Origin: Aestuarierythrobacter sp037968495
GTDB taxonomy: Bacteria > Pseudomonadota > Alphaproteobacteria > Sphingomonadales > Sphingomonadaceae
Length of the DNA stretch: 64,000 bases
Reading direction: 5' to 3'
Assembly: GCA_037968495.1 (NCBI GenBank)
Contig: JBBKVP010000060.1
Location: 19,655 to 83,654, forward strand
Shown: positions 24,322-32,859 of the stretch, one piece after another
Layout: each line of letters begins with the position of its first letter
How positions within the stretch are numbered: position 1 is the stretch's first letter
Notes under the pieces: generated by a model
Seen by the model: only the letters and a program-made list of their open reading frames with translations
What the model was told of the DNA's origin: nothing
The model's database searches: none
Position numbers and translations under genes: made by a program

Positions 24322-25908
24322 ATGAGCTTCGCCGCAAAAATCACTGACCGGCTAACTGCTTGGGCAAAGGCGCATCCGCGCTGGACTGCGCTTCTATTGG
24401 GCGTGCTGTCTGCGCTGGGCTTTGCGCCTCTTTCACTGTGGCCACTGGCGCTGTTGGCAATGGGCGCGTTTATGGCTCTCATCGCCGCCTCGGATTCCAC
24501 AAAGACCGCCGCCAAACTTGGTTGGATATTTGGCATAGGCCACTTCACCGTAGGCAGCGGCTGGATCGCAGCCGCATTCCGCTATCAGGAATCACTGCCC
24601 GTTTGGCTCGGCTGGCTCGTGGTGCCGTTGATCGGTGTGTACCTTGGCATTTACCCGGCGATTGCTGCGGCTGTTGCCCGGCGTATTGGCAATCCCGAGC
24701 GTATCTGGCGCTTCACCGCGATATTTGCCGGCTGCTGGATACTCACCGAGATTCTGCGGTCGTGGATGTTCACCGGATATGCTTGGAACCCTTTTGGGGT
24801 GATTTTGCTTGGACCGTTCGACCGGCCGGGGCTGGCCGCAGTTTCGCCGTGGCTAGGGACATACGCGCTTTCAGGTGTGACCGTCTTCGTAGCTGGTGCG
24901 CTGATGGTCCTGACAGTGCAGCGGCATCTAATTCCGCTGGGTATCACCGCGATTTTGCTGGTGGCGGGCATGTATATTCCTGCTGGAGAAGCTAAACAGG
25001 GGACGGTGCCATTCACGTTAGTCCAGCCCGATTTTCGGCAGGGCGACCTTAACAATCCGGCGACTTTCGAAACGCAGTTCCGAAATATCGTTACGCTTAG
25101 CCTGCCACGTGATCCGGCACAGGAACGGCTCGTGATCTGGCCCGAATCCTCGCTGCCGGACTATCTTCGCGAAGGCTATCCGCAAGTATATTACGACCGG
25201 ATGACAGCCGGCGGCGACCCCGCATTCGCCCGGGAAAGGATCGCACGCGCTATTGGTCCGCGTAGCACTGTTTTGGCTGGTGTGGTTGATCTGGAAATCG
25301 TCGATGGCCGGGCGGCCGGTGCGCGCAACGCAGTGACTGTTATCAATGGCCAAGGCGAAATCATCGGTGGGTACGCGAAGGCGCATCTGGTGCCATTTGG
25401 CGAATATCTGGCGATGCGCTGGCTGCTGGAACCGCTCGGCGCGACGCGGTTTGTGGACGGGACGATAGACTTCTGGCCGGGGCCGGGACCGCAAACTCTC
25501 GATCTTGGATCGCTTGGCCGGGTGGGCCCGCAGATCTGCTACGAAATTATTTTCTCTGGCCAAATAGTAGACCAAGATAACCGACCGGACTTCATTTTTA
25601 ATCCCTCCAACGATGGCTGGTACGGTTCGTTTGGTCCGCCGCAACATCTTGCACAATCAAGGTTGCGGGCCATCGAGGAAGGCCTTCCGGTGCTTCGATC
25701 CACTACGACCGGCATCAGCGCAGTGATTGATGCGCGCGGTGTGGTGCGCGCACATATTGGCATGCACCGGGCTGACCGGATTGATGGCTTCATACCGCCT
25801 GCGAGAGCGCCGACTTTGTTCTCCCGCCTCGGTAATACCCTGCCTTTGGGCGTAGCCTTTTTCTTCATTCTGATCGCAACGGTTGCGCCTCGCCGGAGGC
25901 AGGGTTAG
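24322..25908 (+). CDS. lnt: Apolipoprotein N-acyltransferase
   Basis: 528-residue inner-membrane enzyme that adds the third acyl chain to lipoproteins. The N-terminal half has about six membrane helices (e.g. ALLLGVLSALGFAPLSLWPLALLAMGAF). The periplasmic nitrilase-like domain shows the catalytic triad: Glu in WPESSLPDY, Lys in YAKAHLVPFGEY, Cys in PQICYEIIF. A last helix is at the C-terminus. The several lipoproteins in this window would be its substrates. It is 40 bases after the DUF4167 gene. Confidence 0.96.
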   Translation: MSFAAKITDRLTAWAKAHPRWTALLLGVLSALGFAPLSLWPLALLAMGAFMALIAASDSTKTAAKLGWIFGIGHFTVGSGWIAAAFRYQESLPVWLGWLVVPLIGVYLGIYPAIAAAVARRIGNPERIWRFTAIFAGCWILTEILRSWMFTGYAWNPFGVILLGPFDRPGLAAVSPWLGTYALSGVTVFVAGALMVLTVQRHLIPLGITAILLVAGMYIPAGEAKQGTVPFTLVQPDFRQGDLNNPATFETQFRNIVTLSLPRDPAQERLVIWPESSLPDYLREGYPQVYYDRMTAGGDPAFARERIARAIGPRSTVLAGVVDLEIVDGRAAGARNAVTVINGQGEIIGGYAKAHLVPFGEYLAMRWLLEPLGATRFVDGTIDFWPGPGPQTLDLGSLGRVGPQICYEIIFSGQIVDQDNRPDFIFNPSNDGWYGSFGPPQHLAQSRLRAIEEGLPVLRSTTTGISAVIDARGVVRAHIGMHRADRIDGFIPPARAPTLFSRLGNTLPLGVAFFFILIATVAPRRRQG

Positions 25909-25957
25909 ACCGCCTTCAAATTTCACATGACCCTGTTTTGATCAAGGACACCCGCCG

Positions 25958-27175
25958 ATGCGCGAGAGCTATCTCTTTACTTCCGAAAGCGTTTCCGAGG
26001 GGCATCCTGACAAAGTTTCCGACCAGATTTCCGATGCGATTGTCGACCTGTTCTTATCGAAAGACCCGGAGGCGCGCGTTGCCTGCGAAACTATGACCAC
26101 GACACAGCGGGTCATGCTTTCGGGTGAAATCCGTTGCCGCGGCGTTTATGAGAAGGGTGAGTGGGCCGATGGCGCTTTGCAGGAAATCGAAGATACCGTT
26201 CGCCAGACTGTGCGGGACATCGGTTACGAGCAGGATGGCTTCCATTGGGAAACTTTGACCTTCGAAAACCATCTCCACGGTCAGTCATCCGAAATTGCGC
26301 AAGGTGTCGATGCTAGCGGCAACAAGGACGAAGGCGCGGGCGACCAAGGGATTATGTTCGGCTTTGCCTGCGACGAGACGCCTGACCTGATGCCAGCGAC
26401 GCTGGATTACAGCCACAAGATCCTCGAACGGATGGCGGCTGACCGCAAGTCAGGTGCGGTGCCGTTCCTTGAACCTGATGCGAAGAGCCAGGTTACGCTC
26501 AAGTTCGTCCATGGGAAGCCGGTCGCCGCGACGGCAATCGTGGTGTCGACCCAGCATGCCAAGGGCTATCACGAGGGCGAGAAGGAGGCTGAACTCAAAG
26601 CATACGTGAAGAGCGTCGTTGCCGGCGTGCTTCCGCCTGAGCTTCTGTCGGACGAAACGGTTTACCACATCAATCCGACGGGCGCCTTCGAGATAGGCGG
26701 GCCTGATGGTGACGCTGGTCTCACGGGCCGCAAGATAATCGTCGATACTTATGGCGGTGCTGCTCCGCATGGCGGGGGCGCATTCAGCGGCAAGGACCCG
26801 ACGAAGGTTGACCGTTCGGCCGCCTATATCACGCGTTATTTGGCGAAAAATATCGTCGCTGCCGGTCTCGCAACCCGCTGCACGATCCAGCTGGCCTATG
26901 CCATTGGCGTGTCGGAGCCACTTTCGCTCTATGTCGATACGCATGGTACGGCTGCGACAGGCGTAACCGACGCCGGGCTGGAAGACGCCATCCGTTCGAT
27001 TGAAATGCTTGGCGGACTGACCCCGCGCGGTATCCGCACACATCTGGGCCTCAACAAGCCGATTTACCGGACAACCGCTGCATATGGCCATTTCGGCCGG
27101 AAGCCCGAGGGCGACCTTTTCCCTTGGGAGCGCACCGATTTGATGGCTGAGCTAAAGGCTGCAGTCGGGGTTTAA
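25958..27175 (+). CDS. metK: S-adenosylmethionine synthetase
   Basis: 405-residue enzyme making SAM from methionine and ATP. GHPDKVSDQISDAIVD, GAGDQGIMFGFA and GGGAFSGKDPTKVDRS are hallmark segments. Only 49 bases separate it from lnt; that spacer does not show a SAM riboswitch I recognise. Convergent with the GST gene at 27194. Confidence 0.97.
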   Translation: MRESYLFTSESVSEGHPDKVSDQISDAIVDLFLSKDPEARVACETMTTTQRVMLSGEIRCRGVYEKGEWADGALQEIEDTVRQTVRDIGYEQDGFHWETLTFENHLHGQSSEIAQGVDASGNKDEGAGDQGIMFGFACDETPDLMPATLDYSHKILERMAADRKSGAVPFLEPDAKSQVTLKFVHGKPVAATAIVVSTQHAKGYHEGEKEAELKAYVKSVVAGVLPPELLSDETVYHINPTGAFEIGGPDGDAGLTGRKIIVDTYGGAAPHGGGAFSGKDPTKVDRSAAYITRYLAKNIVAAGLATRCTIQLAYAIGVSEPLSLYVDTHGTAATGVTDAGLEDAIRSIEMLGGLTPRGIRTHLGLNKPIYRTTAAYGHFGRKPEGDLFPWERTDLMAELKAAVGV

Positions 27176-27193
27176 TTCGGCCGCAGCCTCCGC

Positions 27194-27892
27194 TTAGGTA
27201 TCAGTCAAACCAGCGCGGAAGTCCTCGGTCACGGTGCCAGCGATACCGAGTTCCTGTTCGTGGCCCGGTTCGCGCCATGTTTCACCCAGCGCTTCGGCTT
27301 CCCATTGCAGCATGGCGCGGTGCCGCAGGATGTGGTCGACCCAAGCTTGGCCTTTGCCAACCTGCAGTCCGAATGTGCGGACGCGGTAAGCGACGGGCGC
27401 GAAGAAGGCGTCCAGCGCTGAGAGGTTTGGCCCTGCGAGATAAGGTCCGTCAAATTGTTCGAGACCGCTGGTGAAGAGTTCTTCCAGCCGCGCGAGGTCT
27501 TTGGCTAGCGCCGCATCGGGATGGACCGGGATTGTCCGCACACCGATATTCATGGGGCACTGGTTGCGAAGTGCGGAAAAGCCGCCATGCATTTCTGCAA
27601 CGCCGCATTGCGCGAATGCACGGGCGGCTGGGTCGCTAGGCCACACAGCATCGTGCCGGTCGGCCAAATAGAGAACTATGCCAAGCGAGTCCCAGATCGT
27701 CCGGTCTCCGTCGATCAGCACAGGGACTTGGCCCGTGGGCGAAAAGGGACGGAAGGCGTCGTAGTTCGACATAGACGCAAAGGGTTCGATCCGGCTTTCA
27801 AAGGGAATGCCCAGCGCCGTCATCAAGAGCCAGGGCCTCAGCGACCAGCTGGAGTAATTCCGATTGGCAGTGATGAGTGTGTAAGCGAACAT
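27194..27892 (-). CDS. Glutathione S-transferase family protein
   Basis: 232-residue GST. The N-terminal thioredoxin-like domain begins YTLITANRNYSSWSLRPWLLM, with the Ser-rich glutathione-activating site, and has the cis-Pro in GQVPVLIDGD; a helical C-terminal domain follows. Such enzymes conjugate or isomerise with glutathione. Last gene of the seven-gene minus-strand operon that begins with scoA, 11 bases after the CoA-transferase stop. Substrate unknown. Confidence 0.9.
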   Translation of the reverse strand: MFAYTLITANRNYSSWSLRPWLLMTALGIPFESRIEPFASMSNYDAFRPFSPTGQVPVLIDGDRTIWDSLGIVLYLADRHDAVWPSDPAARAFAQCGVAEMHGGFSALRNQCPMNIGVRTIPVHPDAALAKDLARLEELFTSGLEQFDGPYLAGPNLSALDAFFAPVAYRVRTFGLQVGKGQAWVDHILRHRAMLQWEAEALGETWREPGHEQELGIAGTVTEDFRAGLTDT

Positions 27893-27903
27893 GGCTCTGC
27901 TCC

Positions 27904-29034
27904 CTAAATGTCGTCTTGATGCTCTCCGTGCATCGGCGAAGCGCGGTCCAGCGCCAGCTCGGCGTCCGAGAACATGAAGGGACTGCGCACCCCCTTAATA
28001 CCGCCCGGCAGATCGAGCTTCATTCCGCGTGCCTGAACTTGGGGGTCGGCGAAAACTTCATCAAGCTTGTTGATCGGGCCAGCCGGAACGCTTGCTTCTT
28101 TGCAGGCTTGAAGCAGAGCACTTTTATTCCAGAGCAGCACGGATTTCACGATCTTCGTTTCCATCCAGTCGCGGTTTTCGAGGCGTCCTGAATTGCGGGC
28201 CAGTCTGGGGTCTTCGGCCAGATCGTGAAGTTCCAACACGCGCATCAACTTGACGAACAGCCCATCATTGGCAGGCGCCAGAATTACATGACCGTCTAAC
28301 ACTTGATAGACGCCATAAGGTATGACCTGGGCATGGGCGTTGCCCATCCGCGGCGGGTTTTCGGCCGTCGCGAAATAGCTCATCGCCTGATTGGCGAGCA
28401 ACGATACGGAGCAATCAAGCAGCGACATATCGATATGTTGCCCTTTGCCCGTTCGCGCCCGCATCAGCAGCGCCGACTGGATCGCGATGGTTGAATAGAG
28501 GCCGCAGGACAGATCGGAGATCGACACGCCCATCTTCATGGGATCGCGATCAGGCTCTCCCGTCAGCGACATGAAGCCGCTCATGCCTTGGATCACGAAG
28601 TCGTAACCCGGCTCCGCGCGGCGCGGGCCGGTCTGACCGAAGCCGGTGATCGAGCAATAGACGAGGCCGGGGTTGGAAGATGAAAGGCTGGCGTGATCGA
28701 GACCAAAGCGCGCCAATGTGCCCGGCTTGAAGTTTTCGATGACAACGTCTGCCTGCTCGCAAAGCTTCTTTATCCGAGCGAGATCGGCATCATCCTTGAA
28801 GTTCGCGACAATTCCTTGCTTCCCGCGATTGCAGGCATGGTAATAGGCGGCCTCGCGGCTTCCGTCATCGCGCTCCAACCAAGGCGGACCCCATTCCCGG
28901 GTTCCGTCGCCTTCGGGACTTTCAACCTTGATCACTTCCGCGCCAAGGTCAGCCAGCGTTTGCCCCACCCAAGGGCCCGCAAGCACGCGCGCCAACTCGA
29001 TAACTTTCAGTCCAGCGAGCGGCGTGTTTTGCAT
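27904..29034 (-). CDS. CaiB/BaiF family CoA transferase
   Basis: 376-residue class III CoA transferase. The N-terminus LAGLKVIELARVLAGPWVGQTLADLGAEVIKVE is the standard family opening; GYDFVIQGMSGFMSLTG holds the conserved Asp; the C-terminal PAGPINKLDEVFADPQ is also typical. It moves CoA between carboxylic acids, probably succinyl-CoA-dependent; closest in pattern to generic CaiB-like or succinyl-CoA:acid transferases. ATG 29034 avoids overlap with the upstream GST. It differs clearly from the Mct-like protein at 2797. Confidence 0.92.
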   Translation of the reverse strand: MQNTPLAGLKVIELARVLAGPWVGQTLADLGAEVIKVESPEGDGTREWGPPWLERDDGSREAAYYHACNRGKQGIVANFKDDADLARIKKLCEQADVVIENFKPGTLARFGLDHASLSSSNPGLVYCSITGFGQTGPRRAEPGYDFVIQGMSGFMSLTGEPDRDPMKMGVSISDLSCGLYSTIAIQSALLMRARTGKGQHIDMSLLDCSVSLLANQAMSYFATAENPPRMGNAHAQVIPYGVYQVLDGHVILAPANDGLFVKLMRVLELHDLAEDPRLARNSGRLENRDWMETKIVKSVLLWNKSALLQACKEASVPAGPINKLDEVFADPQVQARGMKLDLPGGIKGVRSPFMFSDAELALDRASPMHGEHQDDI

Positions 29035-29041
29035 TGGCGGA

Positions 29042-29668
29042 TTATCGGGCAAGCGTAACCGGACCGCCCAGCTCGATGGCTTTCTTATAGGCATCGCGCG
29101 AGGTCAGAGATCTCTGATAGCGGGCTAAGTTCGGACGCGTTGATAGCAGTCCCATCCCCTCCGCATGTTCGAGCATATAGGACAGGTTGATATCCGCGCC
29201 GGTGAAGTTATTGCCGCACAGATATTCGCGGCCTTCCAGATGCTGCTCGGCATAATCGAGTTGCTTGGCCAGTTCGGCATCCATCCAGGCGAGAGCACCT
29301 TCGGGCAGACCCATACGCGGGCCAAGCATCCGCATAATCATCGGCATGCCCAACGTGCCTTCGGAAAAATGCATCCATTCGAGATACTCGGCGCGGGCGG
29401 CATCGCCTGCACCGTGGGCCAGTTTCCCGTTGCCGTATTTCTCGGTCATGAATTCGATGATTGCACCCGATTCAACAATCACGTTGCCGTCGATCACTAC
29501 AGCGGGTGCCTTCGACATCGGATGCACTTCCTTCAGCGAAGGCGGCGCACGGAAAGTTTCCGGATCGCGGTCATGGCACACCAACTCGTAATCAAGGCCG
29601 AGCTCTTCGGCGAGCCAGATGATCCGTGTCGAACGGGAAATGCGCAGGTGATGGATGGTAATGGTCAT
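29042..29668 (-). CDS. Glutathione S-transferase
   Basis: 208 residues. Thioredoxin-like N-domain (TITIHHLRISRSTRIIWLAEEL) with glutathione-binding KAPAVVIDGNVIVESGAI, followed by the helical domain (FTGADINLSYMLEHAEG). The active-site Ser/Tyr lies in the SRSTR segment. The ATG (MTITIHHL) is the chosen start; upstream codons cross into scoB. It sits 7 bases after scoB and 7 before the CaiB gene, inside the operon. Two GSTs in one operon with CoA transferases suggests detoxification or ring-opening chemistry, which is inference. Confidence 0.9.
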   Translation of the reverse strand: MTITIHHLRISRSTRIIWLAEELGLDYELVCHDRDPETFRAPPSLKEVHPMSKAPAVVIDGNVIVESGAIIEFMTEKYGNGKLAHGAGDAARAEYLEWMHFSEGTLGMPMIMRMLGPRMGLPEGALAWMDAELAKQLDYAEQHLEGREYLCGNNFTGADINLSYMLEHAEGMGLLSTRPNLARYQRSLTSRDAYKKAIELGGPVTLAR

Positions 29669-29675
29669 ATTTGGC

Positions 29676-30311
29676 TCAGCTTTCGTAGGAAGCGGTGGTT
29701 TTGGCGGCGATATCTTCGGCGGTGACGCCGGGAGCAAGCTCGATCAGCTTGAACGGGCTATCATGATCCTCGCGGCGGAACACGGCGAGGTCGGTAATAA
29801 TCATGTCGACCACATTGGTCCCGGTCAGCGGCAGAGTGCAGGCAGGAATGAATTTCGGGCTGCCATCTTTCGCGCAGTGATCCATCACGACGATGATCTT
29901 TTTCACGCCAGCGACCAGATCCATCGCGCCGCCCATCCCTTTGATCATTTTGCCGGGGATCATCCAATTGGCGATGTCGCCATTTTCGGCAACTTCCATC
30001 GCGCCCAGAACCGTCAGATCAATATGTCCGCCGCGGATCATTGCAAAGCTGGCAGCGCTGTCGAAATAGGCTGACTGCGGCAGCTCGCTGATGGTCTGCT
30101 TACCGGCGTTGATCAGGTCTGCGTCTTCCTCGCCCTCAAGTGGGAATGGTCCGATGCCAAGCATTCCGTTTTCACTTTGCAGCGTTACTTCGATGCCAGC
30201 CGGAATATGGTTCGCTACCAACGTCGGAATCCCGATACCGAGATTGACGTAGTAGCCGTCCTGCAATTCCTGAGCCGCGCGCGCGGCCATCTGGTTTCTA
30301 TTCCATGGCAT
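29676..30311 (-). CDS. scoB: 3-oxoacid CoA-transferase subunit B
   Basis: 211-residue beta subunit of a family I CoA transferase (succinyl-CoA:3-ketoacid, or related such as AtoA/PcaJ). The catalytic Glu is in SENGMLG at about residue 47, forming the glutamyl-CoA intermediate; GGAMDLVAGVKKIIVVMDH and TLPLTG are conserved. The partner subunit A gene lies 1.4 kb upstream, with two lipoprotein genes between, which is unusual since A and B normally abut. Confidence 0.94.
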   Translation of the reverse strand: MPWNRNQMAARAAQELQDGYYVNLGIGIPTLVANHIPAGIEVTLQSENGMLGIGPFPLEGEEDADLINAGKQTISELPQSAYFDSAASFAMIRGGHIDLTVLGAMEVAENGDIANWMIPGKMIKGMGGAMDLVAGVKKIIVVMDHCAKDGSPKFIPACTLPLTGTNVVDMIITDLAVFRREDHDSPFKLIELAPGVTAEDIAAKTTASYES

Positions 30312-30325
30312 GTTGTCAGTTCACC

Positions 30326-30868
30326 TTAATTTGTCTGCATATCGGCAGGAAGAGGATTGTCAGGACTTTCGGCCTGCCAGAAGATCGATTGGACCAGCCA
30401 GCGGCCATCAATCCGCACAAGCTGGAAGCTGTTGATCCCGCGCACGGCCTCGTCTTCGCCATATGTGCCTGAGTATGACGACCAGACATGCGCAAGATCG
30501 CCGTAGATTTCCATGCGGCGGGCCAGCTCGCTTTCGGTAAAGCCCGATTGGACCAAGAAGGGGCCGCTGCGGGTGATGTATTCATCAACCGTTCCGCCCA
30601 TTAGGCCGCGCGGGGTCATCGCGGTCAGCCTTGCGTCGGGCGTGAACATGGCGCGCATCGCCTCAAAGTTGCGTTCCTGCCCCACTGGTCCTGAGATCAC
30701 TGCATAGACGTTCGCAACAGCCTCATCGATCGCCGCCACATCTGCTGAATTGGCAGCACTTGTGGGGGCCGGCCCGGCTGCTCCTTTGAGATAAGCGTTG
30801 TAGTTATTGGCGGTCGTACAACCGGCCAAAGCCAGCGCTGCTGCGGTGATGAGAAGCTTTGCCTTCAT
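30326..30868 (-). CDS. Lipoprotein with NTF2/SnoaL-like domain
   Basis: 180 residues. MKAKLLITAAALALAGC is a signal peptide with lipobox (Cys17). The mature part (AAIDEAVANVYAVISGPVGQERNFEAMRAMFTPDARLTAM...HVWSSYSGTYGEDEAVRGINSFQLVRIDGRWLVQSIFW) has the pattern of an NTF2-like cone fold, with Trp/Tyr positions near the cavity. Placed between scoA and scoB in the operon, 3 bases after the previous lipoprotein gene. Role unknown; small-molecule binding in the periplasm is possible. Confidence 0.82.
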   Translation of the reverse strand: MKAKLLITAAALALAGCTTANNYNAYLKGAAGPAPTSAANSADVAAIDEAVANVYAVISGPVGQERNFEAMRAMFTPDARLTAMTPRGLMGGTVDEYITRSGPFLVQSGFTESELARRMEIYGDLAHVWSSYSGTYGEDEAVRGINSFQLVRIDGRWLVQSIFWQAESPDNPLPADMQTN

Positions 30869-30871
30869 ATC

Positions 30872-31753
30872 CTATTGTCCTTGGCTGATGAACGGGGTTG
30901 GGGCCAAAAACCAGCCATTGTCGTACAGCCGGTCGAGGCCAATCGCGGCATTTGGATCTCGCAGATAGAGATAGGCTTCGTCGAAATCGCCCTGCTCATC
31001 GCCTGCGATAGCGACGATGCAATAACGCATAGCGGCTTGTTCGCGTAAGGCTTGCTTGCGCCCATCCTCGCCAGCGCCAAGCAGTAGCGAGTTTTCGGCA
31101 ACCTCTGCAAAACCGGCGCGCTTGATCGCGGCAACCACCTCGTCTGCGAAATTGGGTGACAGGTCGGAAATCCACAGCACCGCTGCGGAGTTTGCGGAGA
31201 GTTCGCGCAACGCTTCACGCAGGCCGGGATCAATAAAGGACCGTGCCGTCGTGTCGAATACATCGTCCTCGGGATCGATATCGATCAACACGGCTACAGG
31301 CTGCCCGTAACAATCCTGAACCTCGCCATTGAGCTTTGATGGGTCCTTCAAAATGGCCGAGGCGCGGCTGCTCTCTGAGACATCCAAGAGTATTTGATCC
31401 ATCACATAATCAGTGAAGCCGGAATAGTTCTTGTAGGCTGCGGGAGCGGCTCTTTGTCGGGCACCAGTCGGCGCAGGCAGCTCCGTTAGTTCGAGCACTT
31501 TATACGAGGCTCCACTAGGCAATTCGCCAAACTCTGCGGCGGCAACTGCTTCCCCAGCCGTCAATTCGGCTGGTTCAGCCTGAGTGACCGTCGGCGGGAT
31601 GTCTGCGCTTGCAGAAACCGTAAGAGCATTTTTGCCTCCGCCCGTCTTCTGCATTGCCATCGCACCTGCCGCAGCCAGCGGCAACACCGCTGCTACACAT
31701 CCGCCGCTCAGCAACGGCAGCATTAGCGCAGCAATTATCAGGCGTAGTTTCAT
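30872..31753 (-). CDS. Lipoprotein with degenerate HAD-like domain
   Basis: 293 residues. MKLRLIIAALMLPLLSGGC gives a lipobox (Cys19), then a low-complexity linker. The rest loosely resembles HAD-type acid phosphatase lipoproteins: AVLIDIDPEDDVFD as motif I (DxD), VLWISDLS as motif II, and YCIVAIAGDEQGDFDEA as motif IV (GD...DF). The motifs are imperfect, so activity is uncertain. It starts at the last base of the scoA stop (TGATG), showing tight coupling to scoA. Name as HAD-like is a tentative reading. Confidence 0.65.
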   Translation of the reverse strand: MKLRLIIAALMLPLLSGGCVAAVLPLAAAGAMAMQKTGGGKNALTVSASADIPPTVTQAEPAELTAGEAVAAAEFGELPSGASYKVLELTELPAPTGARQRAAPAAYKNYSGFTDYVMDQILLDVSESSRASAILKDPSKLNGEVQDCYGQPVAVLIDIDPEDDVFDTTARSFIDPGLREALRELSANSAAVLWISDLSPNFADEVVAAIKRAGFAEVAENSLLLGAGEDGRKQALREQAAMRYCIVAIAGDEQGDFDEAYLYLRDPNAAIGLDRLYDNGWFLAPTPFISQGQ

Positions 31754-32475
31754 CAGGCGGCTTCGCGCTCGCGCACTGTGTGGAACTCGATCTTCTTGTC
31801 GTAAGGCGCGCCCACAATCATCCGCTGGACATAAACGCCCGGCAAATGGATGCTGTCGGGGTCGAGCGAGCCTGTCGGCACTATCTCCTCGACCTCGACG
31901 ACGCAGAATTTACCACAGGTTGCCGCAGGCTGATTGAAGTTGCGGGCAGTCTTGCGGAATACGACGTTTCCGCTTTCATCCGCTTTCCATGCTTTTACGA
32001 TGGCCAGATCGGCGAAAATGCCTTCTTCGAGGATGTAGTCCTCCATCTGGCCATCGGGATTGGCAAAGCTTTTCACTTCCTTGCCTTCAGCCACTTGTGT
32101 GCCAACTCCGGTCTTGGTGTAGAAACCGGGGATGCCCGCGCCGCCTGCACGCATCCGTTCAGCCAAAGTGCCTTGGGGGCAAAATTCGACTTCAAGCTCG
32201 CCAGACAGAAACTGCCGTTCGAATTCCTTATTCTCGCCGACATAGGAGCTGATCATCTTTGCGACCTGTTTGGTGCGCAGCAGCATGCCGATGCCTTCAT
32301 TGTCGATCCCGGCATTGTTGCTGGCAAACGTCAGGCCTTTCACACCGCTTTCACGGATCGCCAGCAGCAGTTTTTCGGGAATGCCGCAAAGTCCGAAGCC
32401 GCCAGATGCAATTAGCATATTGTCGGTGAGAATGCCGTCCAGAGCAGTGGAGGCATCAGGATAGAGTTTCTTCAT
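31753..32475 (-). CDS. scoA: 3-oxoacid CoA-transferase subunit A
   Basis: 240-residue alpha subunit of a family I CoA transferase. SGGFGLCGIPEKLL and SNNAGIDNEGIGMLL, then GGAGIPGFYT, are characteristic. With ScoB it moves CoA from succinyl-CoA to a 3-oxoacid such as acetoacetate. First gene of the operon; upstream at 32579-32640 lie repeated TTGCA motifs that may be operator sites. The B subunit gene is third downstream, separated by two lipoprotein genes. Confidence 0.93.
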   Translation of the reverse strand: MKKLYPDASTALDGILTDNMLIASGGFGLCGIPEKLLLAIRESGVKGLTFASNNAGIDNEGIGMLLRTKQVAKMISSYVGENKEFERQFLSGELEVEFCPQGTLAERMRAGGAGIPGFYTKTGVGTQVAEGKEVKSFANPDGQMEDYILEEGIFADLAIVKAWKADESGNVVFRKTARNFNQPAATCGKFCVVEVEEIVPTGSLDPDSIHLPGVYVQRMIVGAPYDKKIEFHTVREREAA

Positions 32476-32578
32476 TTACGCGTCCTCATAGGGCCAGAAC
32501 GTGGGGTCGCTGGGGTTGCCTGACGTCTTAATCAATCCGCCAAGCCATGTCACCCGACAGCGGCTGGGGGCAAAGATG

Positions 32579-32640
32579 TTCGCACTTGCAACAATCCAGT
32601 TGCAAAACTTGCAAGTAATCGTGATCTTTTCGCACTTGCA
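32579..32640. promoter_or_regulatory. TTGCA repeat cluster, operator candidate
   Basis: The 12-base TTCGCACTTGCA occurs exactly twice (32579-32590 and 32629-32640), 50 bases apart, and between them lie AGTTGCAAAA and the 10-base palindrome ACTTGCAAGT (32607-32616). Four TTGCA copies in 62 bases in the scoA promoter region suggest a multi-site regulator. The regulator is not in the window. Confidence 0.5.
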
Positions 32641-32700
32641 CAAAAATACGATTCCCAACATATGGGGCGGGCCTTTCAGGCATCCTCTCCCAAAACTTCC

Positions 32701-32735
32701 AAGGCCCGGCCGGTTTTCCGCCCGGGCCTTTTTTT
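32701..32735 (+). terminator. Intrinsic terminator upstream of the CDC48-like gene (attenuator candidate)
   Basis: Hairpin with 9+3 base pairs (AAGGCCCGG/CCGGGCCTT outside, CGG/CCG inside, TTTT loop) and a run of seven T. No plus-strand gene precedes it within 5.5 kb, so it most likely ends a short leader transcript of the CDC48-like gene. The segment CGGGCCTT at 32668-32675 repeats the 3' arm and could pair with the 5' arm instead. Confidence 0.75.
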
Positions 32736-32859
32736 GCGCTTAAGCCGCGCAATGCGGCTACAACTCGCAGACAATGTATCAGTCACTGTTTGAAAAGCGT
32801 GGCCCAGCACCCTAGCTGTGGGACTGACCAGAACAGATTTCACTCAGGAGCATTGGCAA

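Larger units (their letters stand above)
32476..32859. other. Divergent control region between scoA and the CDC48-like gene
   Basis: 384 bases without a credible gene. It holds the TTGCA repeat cluster (32579-32640), a weak plus-strand promoter candidate (TTGCAC 32636, 17-base spacer, CATATG 32659), a possible antiterminator segment (32668-32675), an intrinsic terminator (32701-32735) and another hairpin AGCCGC-GCAAT-GCGGCT (32743-32759). An 80-codon plus-strand frame at 32501-32743 runs straight through the terminator and shows no family features, so it is not called. Confidence 0.6.

Noticed and set aside
25909..25957. SAM riboswitch before metK
   Set aside because: Only 49 bases, no match to SAM-II or SAM/SAH folds that I could draw.
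32501..32743. 80-codon gene upstream of the CDC48-like gene
   Set aside because: Ends in the terminator hairpin, no RBS and no similarity.
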